Assembly: GCA_044867785.1 (NCBI GenBank)
Contig: JBIOVM010000175.1
Location: forward strand, 30,710-94,709
DNA from: DASRDR01 sp044867785
GTDB lineage: Bacteria > Methylomirabilota > Methylomirabilia > Rokubacteriales > DASRDR01
Direction of reading: 5' to 3'
Length of the DNA: 64,000 bases
Shown here: positions 35,146 to 44,426 of the stretch, in pieces
Numbering within the stretch: the stretch's first letter is position 1
Layout: each line of letters opens with the position of its first letter
Made by a program: the position numbers and the translations under genes
The notes under the pieces: generated by a model
The model's database searches: none
Told to the model about the DNA's origin: nothing
The model's input: the letters and a program-made list of their open reading frames with translations, nothing else

Positions 35146-36094
35146 CGGCGACGGCGTGGCTGACGCTGCCGCGCGCCCGGTCCGCGTCCGCCCACTGGTG
35201 CAGCGCCGCCCAGGCGCTCGCGAAAGCCCGCTGGTCCTGGGCCTCCAGCGGGCGGAGGCGGCGGCGGCGCACCCGGTCGTGCGCGCCCGTGGCGAACGTG
35301 AGGAGGTCTACCGGCACCTTGAGGCACTGCCCGACGATGCCCCAGACCAGCGCGGGGTCCCGCTGCGTCCACGCGTTCCGGGCCAGGGCGCTGCACGCGT
35401 TCCGGCGCGAGCGGAGTCGGAGGCGGAGCCCGGCGTTGTTGGTGCGGTGCCCGAGTAGCGGCTCCTCCAGCGCGGCGAATCGGCTGTGACGGTACGTGCG
35501 CAGGAGCAAGTCGAAGTCCTGCCCGCGCTGGCGTCCGGCATCGTACCGGTGGCGCCGGAACCACGTGATGCGGCCCATCCACGTCGGATGATACAGGAGG
35601 AAGCCCCGGCGCGGATGGCGACAGATCGCCTCGTGACGCGTCTCCACCGGCTCCTTGCCCGTCGAGCGGCCGCCGTCCACGAAGTGGATCATTCCGCTGC
35701 CGAGCAGATCCACGTCTCGGTGCGCGTCGAGGTAGCAAGCCTGGCGCGCCAGCCGGTCCGGGAACGCGAAGTCGTCGCCGTCGATCCTCGCGAAGTACGC
35801 GCCGCGCGCGGAGTCGACGAGCTGGTTGAGCCGGACGGCGAGGCCGCGCGACGTGGCGTGGTGGGTGATCCGCACGCGCGCGTCGCGCACGCCCTCCAGC
35901 AGCTCGGCGGTGCGGTCGGTCGACCCGTCGTTCGCGACCAAGAGCTCCCAGCTCGACAAGGTCTGGAAGAGGATCGACCGGACGGCCGCCAGGACCGTCG
36001 CTTCCGCGTTCCGCACCACCAGCCCGACGCTCACCCGGGGGAGCGGAGGCTCCGCGCCGTCCGGGACACCGGCAACCCGGTCAGTCGGCGCCAC
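35138..36094 (-). CDS. Glycosyltransferase family 2
   Basis: 318 aa GT-A enzyme: VSVGLVVRNAEATVLAAVRS, LLVANDGSTDRTAELLE, and FARIDGDDFAFPDRLARQ with a DGDD metal site. GRQRGQDFDLLLR is a typical acceptor-side motif. The C-terminus has no obvious membrane helix. Start appears to be GTG at 36094, overlapping the acyltransferase by 14 bp. Probably adds a sugar to the glycan or glycolipid made by this operon. Confidence 0.87.
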   Translation of the reverse strand: MAPTDRVAGVPDGAEPPLPRVSVGLVVRNAEATVLAAVRSILFQTLSSWELLVANDGSTDRTAELLEGVRDARVRITHHATSRGLAVRLNQLVDSARGAYFARIDGDDFAFPDRLARQACYLDAHRDVDLLGSGMIHFVDGGRSTGKEPVETRHEAICRHPRRGFLLYHPTWMGRITWFRRHRYDAGRQRGQDFDLLLRTYRHSRFAALEEPLLGHRTNNAGLRLRLRSRRNACSALARNAWTQRDPALVWGIVGQCLKVPVDLLTFATGAHDRVRRRRLRPLEAQDQRAFASAWAALHQWADADRARGSVSHAVADG

Positions 36095-37109
36095 GCTCGA
36101 CGGGGGCCCCGGCGCTTCTGTACCAGAGGGCCAGGGAGCGGCACTGCTCCGGGAACCGCCGCACGTACTCCTCGATCAGGGGGGTGAGCGCCGCGCGGCA
36201 GCTCGCCACGTCGTCGTCGGGCCCCGGCGCCGGGGGCGGCAGGGCCGGATGAATCGTGATCACGCGCCGCGGTCCCTCGAGGTGCATGAGGACCGGATGC
36301 GTGACGGCTCCGGTCAATCGACGTAGCGCAAGCCACCCGGCGCGCACGACGAGCGGGCCGCCGGGGAGCGGGATCTGGAACGACTCCGTGCCCACTCGTC
36401 CGTCGGCCGTGATGTAGACGATCTCGCCGGCCCGGAGCAGCTCGACGGCGCGGCGGAGCGCGCTCGCCTCGCCCTGCCGGCTCGGCCCGTAGAGCGGAAT
36501 CGTTTCGCCGCCACCCGAGGTCAGGGGCAGGGTCGCGCGATGCCGCCGGCCGGAGATGGCGGCGTTCACTCGATACCCGAGGATCTGCAGCGCGCGCGGG
36601 GTGCCCACCGGGCCCAGATGGAACCCCAGCAGGATCAACCCGCGCCCGGGCGCGCGCTGGCGCAGATGGTCGAGGCCCACCGCGATGAGCGTGGCTCTCA
36701 GCTGGTCCGCGGTCCGGATGCCGACATACGCGTCCTGGGCGATGAACCGGCCATGGTGAGCGAGGAGCGAGATGGCGAGGCGACGGGGAGTGCGGCACCC
36801 GGGCTGGGCCGCCGCCCAGTCGAGCGCCTGACGGAAGCGCGCCGGTCTGAGCACCGCCTGGGCGACGCCGAGGGCCGCCATGATGTCCTCGCCCCACGGC
36901 CAGGGAAGCCAGCCGAGTCCCCGGTTCACCCAGCGGACGATCGCCCGGTCGGGATCGCGGCGTGCGAAGACCGGATGCACCGGGGCGCGCCCGACGCGAT
37001 CTTCGGCGAGCGAGGGACGCACGGCAGGAACGTCGGTCACGATCCTCTCCCGGCGCCCCGGCGGCGCCCCGGTCGGCGCCGCCGGCCGCGCCCGCTCGGT
37101 CTCGGCCAC
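36081..37109 (-). CDS. LpxL/HtrB-like acyltransferase
   Basis: 342 aa, related to lipid A/phosphatidylinositol mannoside-type acyltransferases that use acyl-ACP or acyl-CoA. The catalytic HX4D/E region appears as GFHLGPVGTP: His164 is present, but the acid five residues on is Gly169. Other family features are YITADGRVGTESFQIPLPGG and RRFPEQCRSLALWYR. Either the charged partner is elsewhere, or the enzyme is atypical. Start is GTG at 37109. It sits between a GT4 and GT2, suggesting acylation of a glycolipid. Confidence 0.75.
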   Translation of the reverse strand: MAETERARPAAPTGAPPGRRERIVTDVPAVRPSLAEDRVGRAPVHPVFARRDPDRAIVRWVNRGLGWLPWPWGEDIMAALGVAQAVLRPARFRQALDWAAAQPGCRTPRRLAISLLAHHGRFIAQDAYVGIRTADQLRATLIAVGLDHLRQRAPGRGLILLGFHLGPVGTPRALQILGYRVNAAISGRRHRATLPLTSGGGETIPLYGPSRQGEASALRRAVELLRAGEIVYITADGRVGTESFQIPLPGGPLVVRAGWLALRRLTGAVTHPVLMHLEGPRRVITIHPALPPPAPGPDDDVASCRAALTPLIEEYVRRFPEQCRSLALWYRSAGAPVERGAD

Positions 37110-37153
37110 CGCAAGTATAGTGGGCCGGGAGCGACGAGCAACTGCCGGCGCCC

Positions 37154-38374
37154 CTACCGTTCCGATCCGATCGGACCCGGCCAGCTTGCGCGCAGAAGCT
37201 CAAGCAGCTGCGCGCTCGGGCGCCCGCGGTCGAAGTGAGCGCGCGCGAACGCGTAGCCCTCCCGGATCAGCGTGCGGCGGAGCCCGGCGTCTCCCATCAC
37301 CCGCTCGACTCCGTCCGCCAGCGCCTCGCCCGACCCCGGCTCGACCAGGAGCGCCTCGCGCCCATCCCGCAGCGTCGCGGCGATCGTGCCGATGCCTCCC
37401 GCGACGACGGGAAGGCCCTGGGATGCCGCCTCGATGAGGACGCGCGGGAAGCCCTCCCCGAGGGACGCGCTCACGAAGATATCCGCGCTCCGATATCGAG
37501 AGAGCAGCGCGGGCACGTCCGCGATGTACCCGAGGAACTCGATGCGCTCCGCCAGGTCGTGACGCAGCACCGCCGCCCGCACCGTCGCCTCGTAGGACCG
37601 GTCGCCCCCGCCGACGAGCTGGAGGCGGACCTGGCGTCCGCGCTCCGTGAGGATCCGTAGCGCCTCCACGAGGAGGAGCACCGCCTTTCTCGGGATGATC
37701 GAGCCCACGTGAAGGAGGGACACGACGCCGCCCCGGCACGTGTCGTCGCGCTCGTACACGTCGGTGGCGCGCATGTCGAGGCGGGGGATGGCCTCGACCA
37801 CGCGAGGATGGAGGTGAGCCAACCGCCGCTGAAGGCCTCGACCGTCCACCAGGGTGAATCGCGCGTGTCGCACGGCCGTGCGCTCGGCCCATCCGGCCAT
37901 CCGCCGGTACAGGCGGAGCCGCCATCCGGCAAGAGGCGCCGTCCGCGAGGCGAAGGAGGCGAAGGGGGCGATCTCCTCCCAGTCGCTCACGAAGTACAGC
38001 GAGTAGGGGCGTCGCGACAGTCGGCACAGCAGGTGGGCGAGGACGCCGGGAAAGGAGGGCATCCAGATGTGGACGAACGCGGCGCCTCGGATCAGGCGGA
38101 GCCTCGGCAGCCAGGCGGCGGGCGCGAGCACCGCGCGGAGGCGGCCGCGGCCATCGACTCGCCGGGCGCGGCCTTGGACGATGCGCACGTTCCGCGCTTC
38201 GCACGCATAGAGCCGGGGCTTCTGGCCGGCGCGCGCGTCGTCGGGGTGCCCGGCTTCGCCGAAGTAGACCACCTGCTCGAGCCGAGGGGCGAGCTCGTCG
38301 ACGAGCTCGCCGGTCCGGGAGCCGACTCGGAGGCGGCCCCGATGCTCCGTGACCCCGGGTCCGATGATGAGCAT
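37154..38374 (-). CDS. Glycosyltransferase family 4
   Basis: About 406 aa if started at the ATG at 38374 (MLIIGPGVTEHRGRLRVGSR). The C-terminal domain is clear: LLHVGSIIPRKAVLLLVEAL, IEFLGYIADVPALLSRYRSA and the EX7E-type LGEGFPRVLIEAASQGLPVV. A GTG at 38434 is an alternative start; upstream sequence to 38662 looks non-coding. It opens the second glycan operon, with 44 bp to the acyltransferase gene. Sugar specificity unknown. Confidence 0.84.
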   Translation of the reverse strand: MLIIGPGVTEHRGRLRVGSRTGELVDELAPRLEQVVYFGEAGHPDDARAGQKPRLYACEARNVRIVQGRARRVDGRGRLRAVLAPAAWLPRLRLIRGAAFVHIWMPSFPGVLAHLLCRLSRRPYSLYFVSDWEEIAPFASFASRTAPLAGWRLRLYRRMAGWAERTAVRHARFTLVDGRGLQRRLAHLHPRVVEAIPRLDMRATDVYERDDTCRGGVVSLLHVGSIIPRKAVLLLVEALRILTERGRQVRLQLVGGGDRSYEATVRAAVLRHDLAERIEFLGYIADVPALLSRYRSADIFVSASLGEGFPRVLIEAASQGLPVVAGGIGTIAATLRDGREALLVEPGSGEALADGVERVMGDAGLRRTLIREGYAFARAHFDRGRPSAQLLELLRASWPGPIGSER

Positions 38375-38712
38375 CGTGCCGCGCGGCCGCCCCCCCGTCG
38401 GAGCGCCATCGAGGCCAGTCGAAGGAAGCGTCACGATCGGCTCACCGATCGTGCCGCGGCAAGCGGGACCCGGCGCCCGTGGGCCGGCCCTCGTCCCTCG
38501 GGGACCGCCGCGGACGGGCGGGACGCTCGGTGACAAGGATGCGGACACATTCCCGGAACGATCCACAACGGCGCGCGCCGCGTCAAGAAGGGCCGCCGGC
38601 CGCGCCGCGGTCCGCCAGGACCCCGAGGAGGAAAACTTGGCGTCGAGAGTGCACTTTGGCATCCTCGAAGGGTGAGGGGCATCATCGACGCGAAAGGGTG
38701 GGCGAGGTAGGA
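38375..38712. other. Divergent intergenic region
   Basis: 338 bp between the GT4 gene (-) and the small basic protein gene (+). No credible coding region, apart from a possible N-terminal extension of the GT4 to 38434. It should contain promoters for both directions; no motif stood out. Confidence 0.4.
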
Positions 38713-39159
38713 ATGGCGTCGCGCGGGAGCCGGGCAGGCCACGGGCGGCGGTCGGGTCGCCGGCAGGCCCGTCTCCGGGTGGGGCCCGTGGCCAGCGATC
38801 TCGTGATCGTGAGCCGGGCCCTGGCGGACCTGGCTGATTTCCTCCATGGCCGCCAGGAGGCCTCTGGCCGTGGCCGGGTGATCCTGGACCGGCGAGTGGG
38901 TGACCGCCGCGTCGAGACCCTTTCGGTGGATCGGGACCGCCGACGGAGCGACCGGCGTCACCAAGCGTCGGCCGGCGAGGCCCTGATGCGTGTCCTGGGT
39001 TTCAGCGTCGTTCCGAGCGGAGTCCGGTCGGACGGCGCGGCCCGGCGGCCCGCCGAGAGACGCGCTCGGTCCGTCGGTGGCGCGGCCGCTCCCGCGCGTC
39101 GCGCCGCTTCCTCGCGTCGCGCCGCCTCGTCGCGTCGGCCGCGGCGCCGCACCCGCTGA
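38713..39159 (+). CDS. Small basic protein, Arg-rich (low confidence)
   Basis: 148 aa if started at the ATG at 38713 (preceded by GAGGTAGGA). The most protein-like part is SDLVIVSRALADLADFLHGR, then RVILDRRVGDRRV…DRRRSDRR, and LMRVLGFSVVPS. Such D-R-R repeats occur in small basic proteins of uncultured bacteria. The C-terminus is a low-complexity run from a short tandem repeat (RRAASSRRAASSRR). May be a nucleic-acid-binding protein, or not a gene at all. Confidence 0.4.
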   Translation: MASRGSRAGHGRRSGRRQARLRVGPVASDLVIVSRALADLADFLHGRQEASGRGRVILDRRVGDRRVETLSVDRDRRRSDRRHQASAGEALMRVLGFSVVPSGVRSDGAARRPAERRARSVGGAAAPARRAASSRRAASSRRPRRRTR

Positions 39160-39194
39160 CCTCGACGACTCCCTAGTCCCTACGCGCAGGCGAG

Positions 39195-40679
39195 TCAGGA
39201 GCGGCGCGGGTCGCCGCTCGACGACGGGAGTCCCGTCGCCTCCAGGTCGGCGAACGTGTCCTTGTCGAGCGGCCACTTGGGCCGGTGAATGCGCGTGAAG
39301 GGCACGTTCGAGAAGACGTCGGGCGGCGCGACGTAGAGGATCTCCGCCGCGATCTTCTCGAACTCCGCCCGGAAGTGGTTCGTGGACTTGACGACCAGCA
39401 GCTTCGTCGCCGTCGGCTCGAGCCCGAGCCCGCGGAACACGTCGGGGCTGCGCACCTGGTTGCGGCGGCTGGCGACGATGACGTCGAGCCCGCCGGCCGT
39501 CAATCGGGCAGCGGGGCCCAGAGAGTTGCCGACTCCCGCGTACCGCTGGTAAAGGTCGTCGGTCACGGCGGCCACCGTCACGTCGAGATCGAGCGGGTCT
39601 CCCGACAGGAGCCCGGCCTTGCCGCCGATTCGCATGCGGAGCCGCGCGCCCGGTCCGGCCGCGCGGGCGAACGACACGGCCATCGGATCCCAGATCGTCG
39701 CGAAGGCGCAGTCCGCCACGCCGAGGGCGACCAGCTGCCGGAGCACGACGGTGCTGTCGCCGGGGAAGCCGCCGCCGGGGTTGTCCGCGACGTCGGCGGC
39801 CACCACCGGGCGGCCCGGGATGCGCGCCGCGCGCTGGACGGCTTCGGCGACGGTCAGCATCGGGGGATGGGTGCGCCCTCGGAGGGCGATCCACCGGAGC
39901 CCCAGTTCTTGCGCGAGCGCGGCGCCCTGAGCGGGCCGATCGTCGGTGATCACGAGCATCTTGGTGCCGTTTCCGGGCACGTCGCCGTACGGGAAGCCGT
40001 GCACCGGGGAGATCGACAGGACACCCTCGCGGCCCTCCCGGGCCTTCACGTCGTCGACGAAGCCCTTCATCGGCTGGAGCGTCGTGAAGTAGCTGCCGAT
40101 CATCCGGCAGTCCCAGAGCGCCATGTGCGGGCGCGTCCGGCGCTCGGCCGCGTCGACCACGAGCCGGAAGAGGTCCGCCGCGCGCTCGGCGAAGTCGGTA
40201 TGGGGGAACTCCTTGTAGAGCACGAGGACGGTGGCCTGCTCGACCATGAGTGGCGTCACGTGGCAATGAGGGTCGAGCTCGGCCCCCACCGGCACCGCCG
40301 GCCCCACGATCTCGCGTACGCGCGCCAGGATGTCACCCTCGCAGTCGTCGTAGCCGTCGGCGACCATTGCCCCGTGGAGGTTCAGGAGCACCAAGTCGAC
40401 GGGCATCGCGCGCCGGAGGTCCGCCAGGATCTCGTCGCGGAAGCCTTCCCAGACGCGGCGGACGGTCGGCCCGGCCGGCGGCGCCGCGGCGCCGAGGCTA
40501 CCCACCACGCTGACGCCGCGCTCGGCCGCGAGGCGGCGCCAGACGAGGAAGGGCTGCGTGAAGCTGGTCGGCCGCTCCTCGGGCGGGGCGCCCCGGAAGA
40601 TCGTGTAGTCCTCCAGCCCGGTCGGCATGGGAGCGAAGGTGTTCGACTCGGTGGCGACGCCGGCGGTGAAGAGCTTCAT
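39195..40679 (-). CDS. M81 family metallopeptidase (MlrC-like)
   Basis: 494 aa, full length for the family. It begins MKLFTAGVATESNTFAPMPT; metal-site regions include VLLNLHGAMVADGYDDCEGD (about 97-116), GAELDPHCHVTP (about 132-143) and FPHTDFAERA. MlrC cleaves a linear peptide in microcystin breakdown; other members cleave unusual peptides. It is divergent from a peptide ABC importer whose operon ends in D-aminoacylase, consistent with catabolism of peptides containing D or modified residues. Confidence 0.9.
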   Translation of the reverse strand: MKLFTAGVATESNTFAPMPTGLEDYTIFRGAPPEERPTSFTQPFLVWRRLAAERGVSVVGSLGAAAPPAGPTVRRVWEGFRDEILADLRRAMPVDLVLLNLHGAMVADGYDDCEGDILARVREIVGPAVPVGAELDPHCHVTPLMVEQATVLVLYKEFPHTDFAERAADLFRLVVDAAERRTRPHMALWDCRMIGSYFTTLQPMKGFVDDVKAREGREGVLSISPVHGFPYGDVPGNGTKMLVITDDRPAQGAALAQELGLRWIALRGRTHPPMLTVAEAVQRAARIPGRPVVAADVADNPGGGFPGDSTVVLRQLVALGVADCAFATIWDPMAVSFARAAGPGARLRMRIGGKAGLLSGDPLDLDVTVAAVTDDLYQRYAGVGNSLGPAARLTAGGLDVIVASRRNQVRSPDVFRGLGLEPTATKLLVVKSTNHFRAEFEKIAAEILYVAPPDVFSNVPFTRIHRPKWPLDKDTFADLEATGLPSSSGDPRRS

Positions 40680-40918
40680 CGATGGCCCTCCCGGCGGCGA
40701 TTCTTCGCGGGGCGCCCGCTGGGGTCAAGGGGGCGCCCGTCCGGCGCCCGCCGGGCAGGGCCGCGCGCCAGCGTCGCGGTCCGACGGCGGAGCCCGCGGG
40801 GCCCTTGACGGGGCCGCCGTCCGGGTCGAGAGTGACCGAGCACCCGCTCCGGACTCGGAGCGGCGGCCGCGCGGCCAGCGGGCGCCCGCGAGCGCCCGAC
40901 ACGAAAGGGAGGGCCACC

Positions 40919-42517
40919 ATGAAGAGGTTCCGGACCGCCTGGATAGCTGGGCTCGTCGCGCTCGCCGGGGCGTTCCTCGCGCTGGATCCGCCGGCCTCCG
41001 GGCAGGGCGACAAGACCGTCCGCGCCGTGCTGCACGCCGAGGTCAAGCACCTGGATCCGCACTGGACGACGGCGAACATCACCCAGCAGCACAGCTACAT
41101 GATCTACGAGACGCTCTTCTCGCTCGACTCGAAGGGCACCCCGCGGCCCCAGATGGTCGACACCGTCCGGGTGAGCCCGGACAAGCTCACCTACACGTTC
41201 GTCCTCCGGAACGGCCTCAAGTGGCACGACGGCCAGCCGGTCCGGGCCGCCGACGCCGTCGCGTCGCTCAAGCGCTGGGCCGTCAAGGACGCGGCCGGCC
41301 AGAAGCTGATGGCGAAGACGGCCTCGCTCGAGGCCGCGGACGACAAGACGCTGGTCCTCAAGCTCAAGGAGCCCTACGGCCTCGTCCTCCGCGCGCTCGC
41401 CAAGGAGTACAGCTACGTGCCGTTCATCATTCCCGAGCGCCACGCCGTCCAGCCGGCGGACAAGGCGTTCGAGGGGGAGAAGATCGGCTCGGGGCCCTTC
41501 GTCTTCGCGGAGAAGGAGTGGGTGCCCGGCGCCAAGACGGTCTACCTGCGGAACAAGGACTACGTGCCGCGCGCGGAGGCGCCCGATTACTACGCCGGCG
41601 CGCGCCGCGCCACGGTCGACCGGGTGGAGTGGATCGTGATCCCGGATCCGTCGACGGCGGTCGCCGCCCTCCAGAAGGGCGAAATCGACTTCATCCAGTA
41701 CCCGCACATCGATCAGCAGCCGCTCCTGCGCAAGGATGCGAACGTCACGATCAAGAAGGTGGACGTGCAGCAGATGCAGATCCACCCGAACCACCTGGTC
41801 CCGCCCTTCGACAACCCGAAGGCCCGCCAGGCGCTCGCCTACATGGTCGACCAGCGGGACTACCTCCAGGCCATCGCCGGGGATCAGGAGAACTGGACGG
41901 TCTGCTGGGCGTTCCTCGGCTGCGGCCAGTGGCTGGACACCGCGGCAGGCGCCGAGCCCTTCCAGAAGCAGGACCTGGCCAAGGCCCGGCAGCTGCTGCA
42001 GGAGGCGGGGTACAAGGGGGAGAAGATCGTCGTGATGGCGCCGAGCGACATCGCGACCATCAACGCGGCCTCGCTCACGACGGCGGCGCTCCTGCGCAAG
42101 ATCGGCGTGAACGTCGATCTCCAGGTGATGGACTGGGGGACGCTGACGTCGCGCCGGCCGGTGAAGGACGCGCCCAGCAAGAACCCGGCCGGCTGGCACA
42201 TCTTCCACACCACGTCGAACGGCGTGGCGCTGGCCGACCCGTGGGGGCACTCGAACATCTCCACCCTCTGCGAGCGCGCCTGGTTCGGCTGGCCGTGCTC
42301 GCCGCGCGCCTCGAAGGCGCTCGACGACCTGGGCAATGCGGCGCCCGGCTCGGCCGAGTTCAAGAAGCTCCTGCTCGAGTACCACGCGGCGCTGATGGAG
42401 AACCTGCCGTACATCCCGACGGGCGAGTTCAACATGAACAGCGCGTGGCGCAAGGACCGGGTGGATTACGGGGCGACCGCACCCTACGTGCTGTTCTGGA
42501 ACATGACCCGGCGGTAG
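40919..42517 (+). CDS. Peptide-type ABC transporter substrate-binding protein
   Basis: 532 aa, SBP family 5 (DppA/OppA). Signal peptide at 1-29 (RTAWIAGLVALAGAFLALDP), then VKHLDPHWTTANITQQHSYM, LKWHDGQPVRAADAVASLKR, IGSGPFVFAEKEWVPG and NLPYIPTGEFNMNSAWRKD, all typical of the family. Periplasmic, probably binding oligopeptides. AAAGGGAGGG precedes the ATG at 40919. A perfect 12-bp hairpin separates it from the permease genes, suggesting higher SBP expression than permeases. Confidence 0.92.
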   Translation: MKRFRTAWIAGLVALAGAFLALDPPASGQGDKTVRAVLHAEVKHLDPHWTTANITQQHSYMIYETLFSLDSKGTPRPQMVDTVRVSPDKLTYTFVLRNGLKWHDGQPVRAADAVASLKRWAVKDAAGQKLMAKTASLEAADDKTLVLKLKEPYGLVLRALAKEYSYVPFIIPERHAVQPADKAFEGEKIGSGPFVFAEKEWVPGAKTVYLRNKDYVPRAEAPDYYAGARRATVDRVEWIVIPDPSTAVAALQKGEIDFIQYPHIDQQPLLRKDANVTIKKVDVQQMQIHPNHLVPPFDNPKARQALAYMVDQRDYLQAIAGDQENWTVCWAFLGCGQWLDTAAGAEPFQKQDLAKARQLLQEAGYKGEKIVVMAPSDIATINAASLTTAALLRKIGVNVDLQVMDWGTLTSRRPVKDAPSKNPAGWHIFHTTSNGVALADPWGHSNISTLCERAWFGWPCSPRASKALDDLGNAAPGSAEFKKLLLEYHAALMENLPYIPTGEFNMNSAWRKDRVDYGATAPYVLFWNMTRR

Positions 42518-42528
42518 CCGGGAATCGA

Positions 42529-42565
42529 CCGCCGGGGCGGGGCCCCTCGGGCGCCGCCCCGGCGG
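42529..42565 (+). promoter_or_regulatory. Intercistronic hairpin between SBP and permease
   Basis: Perfect 12-bp stem CCGCCGGGGCGG (42529-42540) with CCGCCCCGGCGG (42554-42565), 13-nt loop. It lies 11 bp after the SBP stop and 22 bp before the permease start, with no T-run. Such hairpins commonly protect or attenuate mRNA so that the binding protein is made in excess. Confidence 0.6.
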
Positions 42566-42587
42566 ACCCGCCCGCGCCCTTCGCTCC

Positions 42588-43529
42588 GTGCTCGCCTACG
42601 TCGTCCGCCGAATCCTCGCCGTCTTCCCGGTGATGGCGGTCGTCGTGCTGTTCGTGTTCGTCCTCCTGCGCCTGGCGCCGGGCGATCCGGCGGCGATCAT
42701 CGCGGGCGACTACGCGAGCCCGGAGGCCATCGCGAGGATCCGCACCGCGCTCGGGCTCGACCAGCCGATCTACGTCCAGCTGGGCGTCTACGTCGCGAGC
42801 CTGGCACGCGGGGACCTGGGGCGCTCCCTCCATTCCCGGCTGCCGGTCCGGACCCTGATCGCCCAGCGGCTCGAGCCGACGCTGGCGCTGGCGACCGCCA
42901 CGCTCGTCTTCGCGGTGGGCCTGGCGGTCCCGCTGGGCGTGCTGGCCGCATGGCGGGCGCGCACGTGGATCGATCGGGCGGTGATGGTGTTCGCGGTGGC
43001 CGGCTTCTCCATTCCGGTCTTCTGGCTCGGCTTCCTCATGATCTACGGCTTCTCGGTCCGGCTCGACCTCTTCCCCGTCCAGGGGTACGCGCCGCTCAGC
43101 GCGGGACTCGGGCCCTTCGCGCGCCACCTCTTTCTGCCGACCGTGACGCTCGGGCTGGTCTACATGGCCTTGCTCACCCGCATCACGCGCGCCAGCGTGC
43201 TGGAGGTCCTGGACGCCGACTACGTGCGCACCGCGCACGCCAAGGGCCAGCTGCCTCGGCGGGTCCTGTTCGTCCACGCCCTCAAGAACGCGGCGGTGCC
43301 GATCGTCACCACCATCGGGGTCGGCCTCACCCTCCTGATCTCGGGCGTGGTGATCACCGAGAGCGTGTTCGCCCTGCCCGGCCTGGGCCGCCTGACGGCG
43401 GACGCCGTCCTCCAGCGCGACTACTCGATCATCCAGGGCGTGACGATCCTGTCGTCGGCCGTCTACGTTCTGGTGAACCTCCTCGTCGACCTGTGCTACC
43501 TCTTGCTCGACCCGCGGATCCGGTACTGA
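42588..43529 (+). CDS. ABC transporter permease (DppB-like)
   Basis: 313-aa inner-membrane permease with six predicted helices. The DppB signature is present: MLAYVVRRILAVFPVMAVVV (first helix), FVFVLLRLAPGDPAAI, and the ATPase-contact EAA loop near ADYVRTAHAKGQLPRRVLFV. The start appears to be GTG at 42588. Its TGA overlaps the next permease by 4 bp if that starts at CTG. Confidence 0.92.
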   Translation: MLAYVVRRILAVFPVMAVVVLFVFVLLRLAPGDPAAIIAGDYASPEAIARIRTALGLDQPIYVQLGVYVASLARGDLGRSLHSRLPVRTLIAQRLEPTLALATATLVFAVGLAVPLGVLAAWRARTWIDRAVMVFAVAGFSIPVFWLGFLMIYGFSVRLDLFPVQGYAPLSAGLGPFARHLFLPTVTLGLVYMALLTRITRASVLEVLDADYVRTAHAKGQLPRRVLFVHALKNAAVPIVTTIGVGLTLLISGVVITESVFALPGLGRLTADAVLQRDYSIIQGVTILSSAVYVLVNLLVDLCYLLLDPRIRY

Positions 43530-44392
43530 CGGCGGCGGCCGCGGCTCCCGCCGCCCGGCGGGGCCGCATCGGGCGGTTCGTCCGGCGTCACCCGACGGTG
43601 GCCGCCGGCGGCTGCCTGCTCCTGCTGATGTCCGCCGTGGCCGTGCTCGCACCCTATCTCTCGACGATCGACCCGATCGAGATGAAGCCCGGCCAGCGCC
43701 TCCGGCCGCCGGGGAGCGCCCACTGGTTCGGCACCGACATGTACGGGCGCGACTCCTACAGCCGCGTCGTCTACGGCAGCCGGATCTCCCTCTTCGTGGG
43801 GCTGACCGTCGCGACCGTGACCTCCGTCATCGGGCTCGGGCTCGGCGTCTTCGCGGGCTTCATTCGCCGGCTGGACGCGATCGTCATGCGCGTGATGGAC
43901 GGCGTCATGGCCCTGCCCGACCTGCTCCTGGCGATCACCTTCGTCGCCCTCACCGGGGCGAGCGTGCGGAACGTCGTCATCGCGCTGGTGATCCCGCAGA
44001 CGCCGCGGGTCGTCCGGCTCGTGCGGGGCGTCGTCCTGAGCCTCCGCGAGCAGCCGTTCGTCGAGGCGTCCGTCGCCCTCGGGGCCGGGCTGGGGCGAAC
44101 GGTCCTCCGCCACGTGCTGCCCAACACCGTGGCGCCGCTGATCGTCCAGGGCACCTACGTGTGCGCCTCCGCCGTCCTCATCGAGGCCGCGCTCTCCTTC
44201 CTCGGCGCGGGGACCCCGGCCGAGATCCCGAGCTGGGGCAACATCATGGCCGAGGCCCGGGCCCACGTCCGCGTGGCGTTCTGGCTCTTGCTGTTCCCGG
44301 GTCTGTTCCTCGCGTCGACCGTGCTCTCGATCAACCTCCTGGGCGACGGGCTCCGGGACCTCCTGGACCCGCGACTCGCCCGACGGATGTAG
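43526..44392 (+). CDS. ABC transporter permease (DppC-like), probable CTG start
   Basis: 288 aa. N-terminal helix VAAGGCLLLLMSAVAVLAPY, then GTDMYGRDSYSRVVYGSRIS and an EAA-like loop VEASVALGAGLGRTVLRHVL, as in DppC permeases. No ATG, GTG or TTG lies in frame near a suitable spot; CTG at 43526 overlaps the TGA of the first permease (CTGA) and gives a normal N-terminus (L/M)TAAAAAPAARRG. Downstream GTG starts would remove part of the N-terminus. D-aminoacylase follows 34 bp on. Confidence 0.85.
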   Translation: MTAAAAAPAARRGRIGRFVRRHPTVAAGGCLLLLMSAVAVLAPYLSTIDPIEMKPGQRLRPPGSAHWFGTDMYGRDSYSRVVYGSRISLFVGLTVATVTSVIGLGLGVFAGFIRRLDAIVMRVMDGVMALPDLLLAITFVALTGASVRNVVIALVIPQTPRVVRLVRGVVLSLREQPFVEASVALGAGLGRTVLRHVLPNTVAPLIVQGTYVCASAVLIEAALSFLGAGTPAEIPSWGNIMAEARAHVRVAFWLLLFPGLFLASTVLSINLLGDGLRDLLDPRLARRM

Positions 44393-44426
44393 GGGACGGC
44401 TGCGCGCCGTCCCCGGAGGATCCCCA

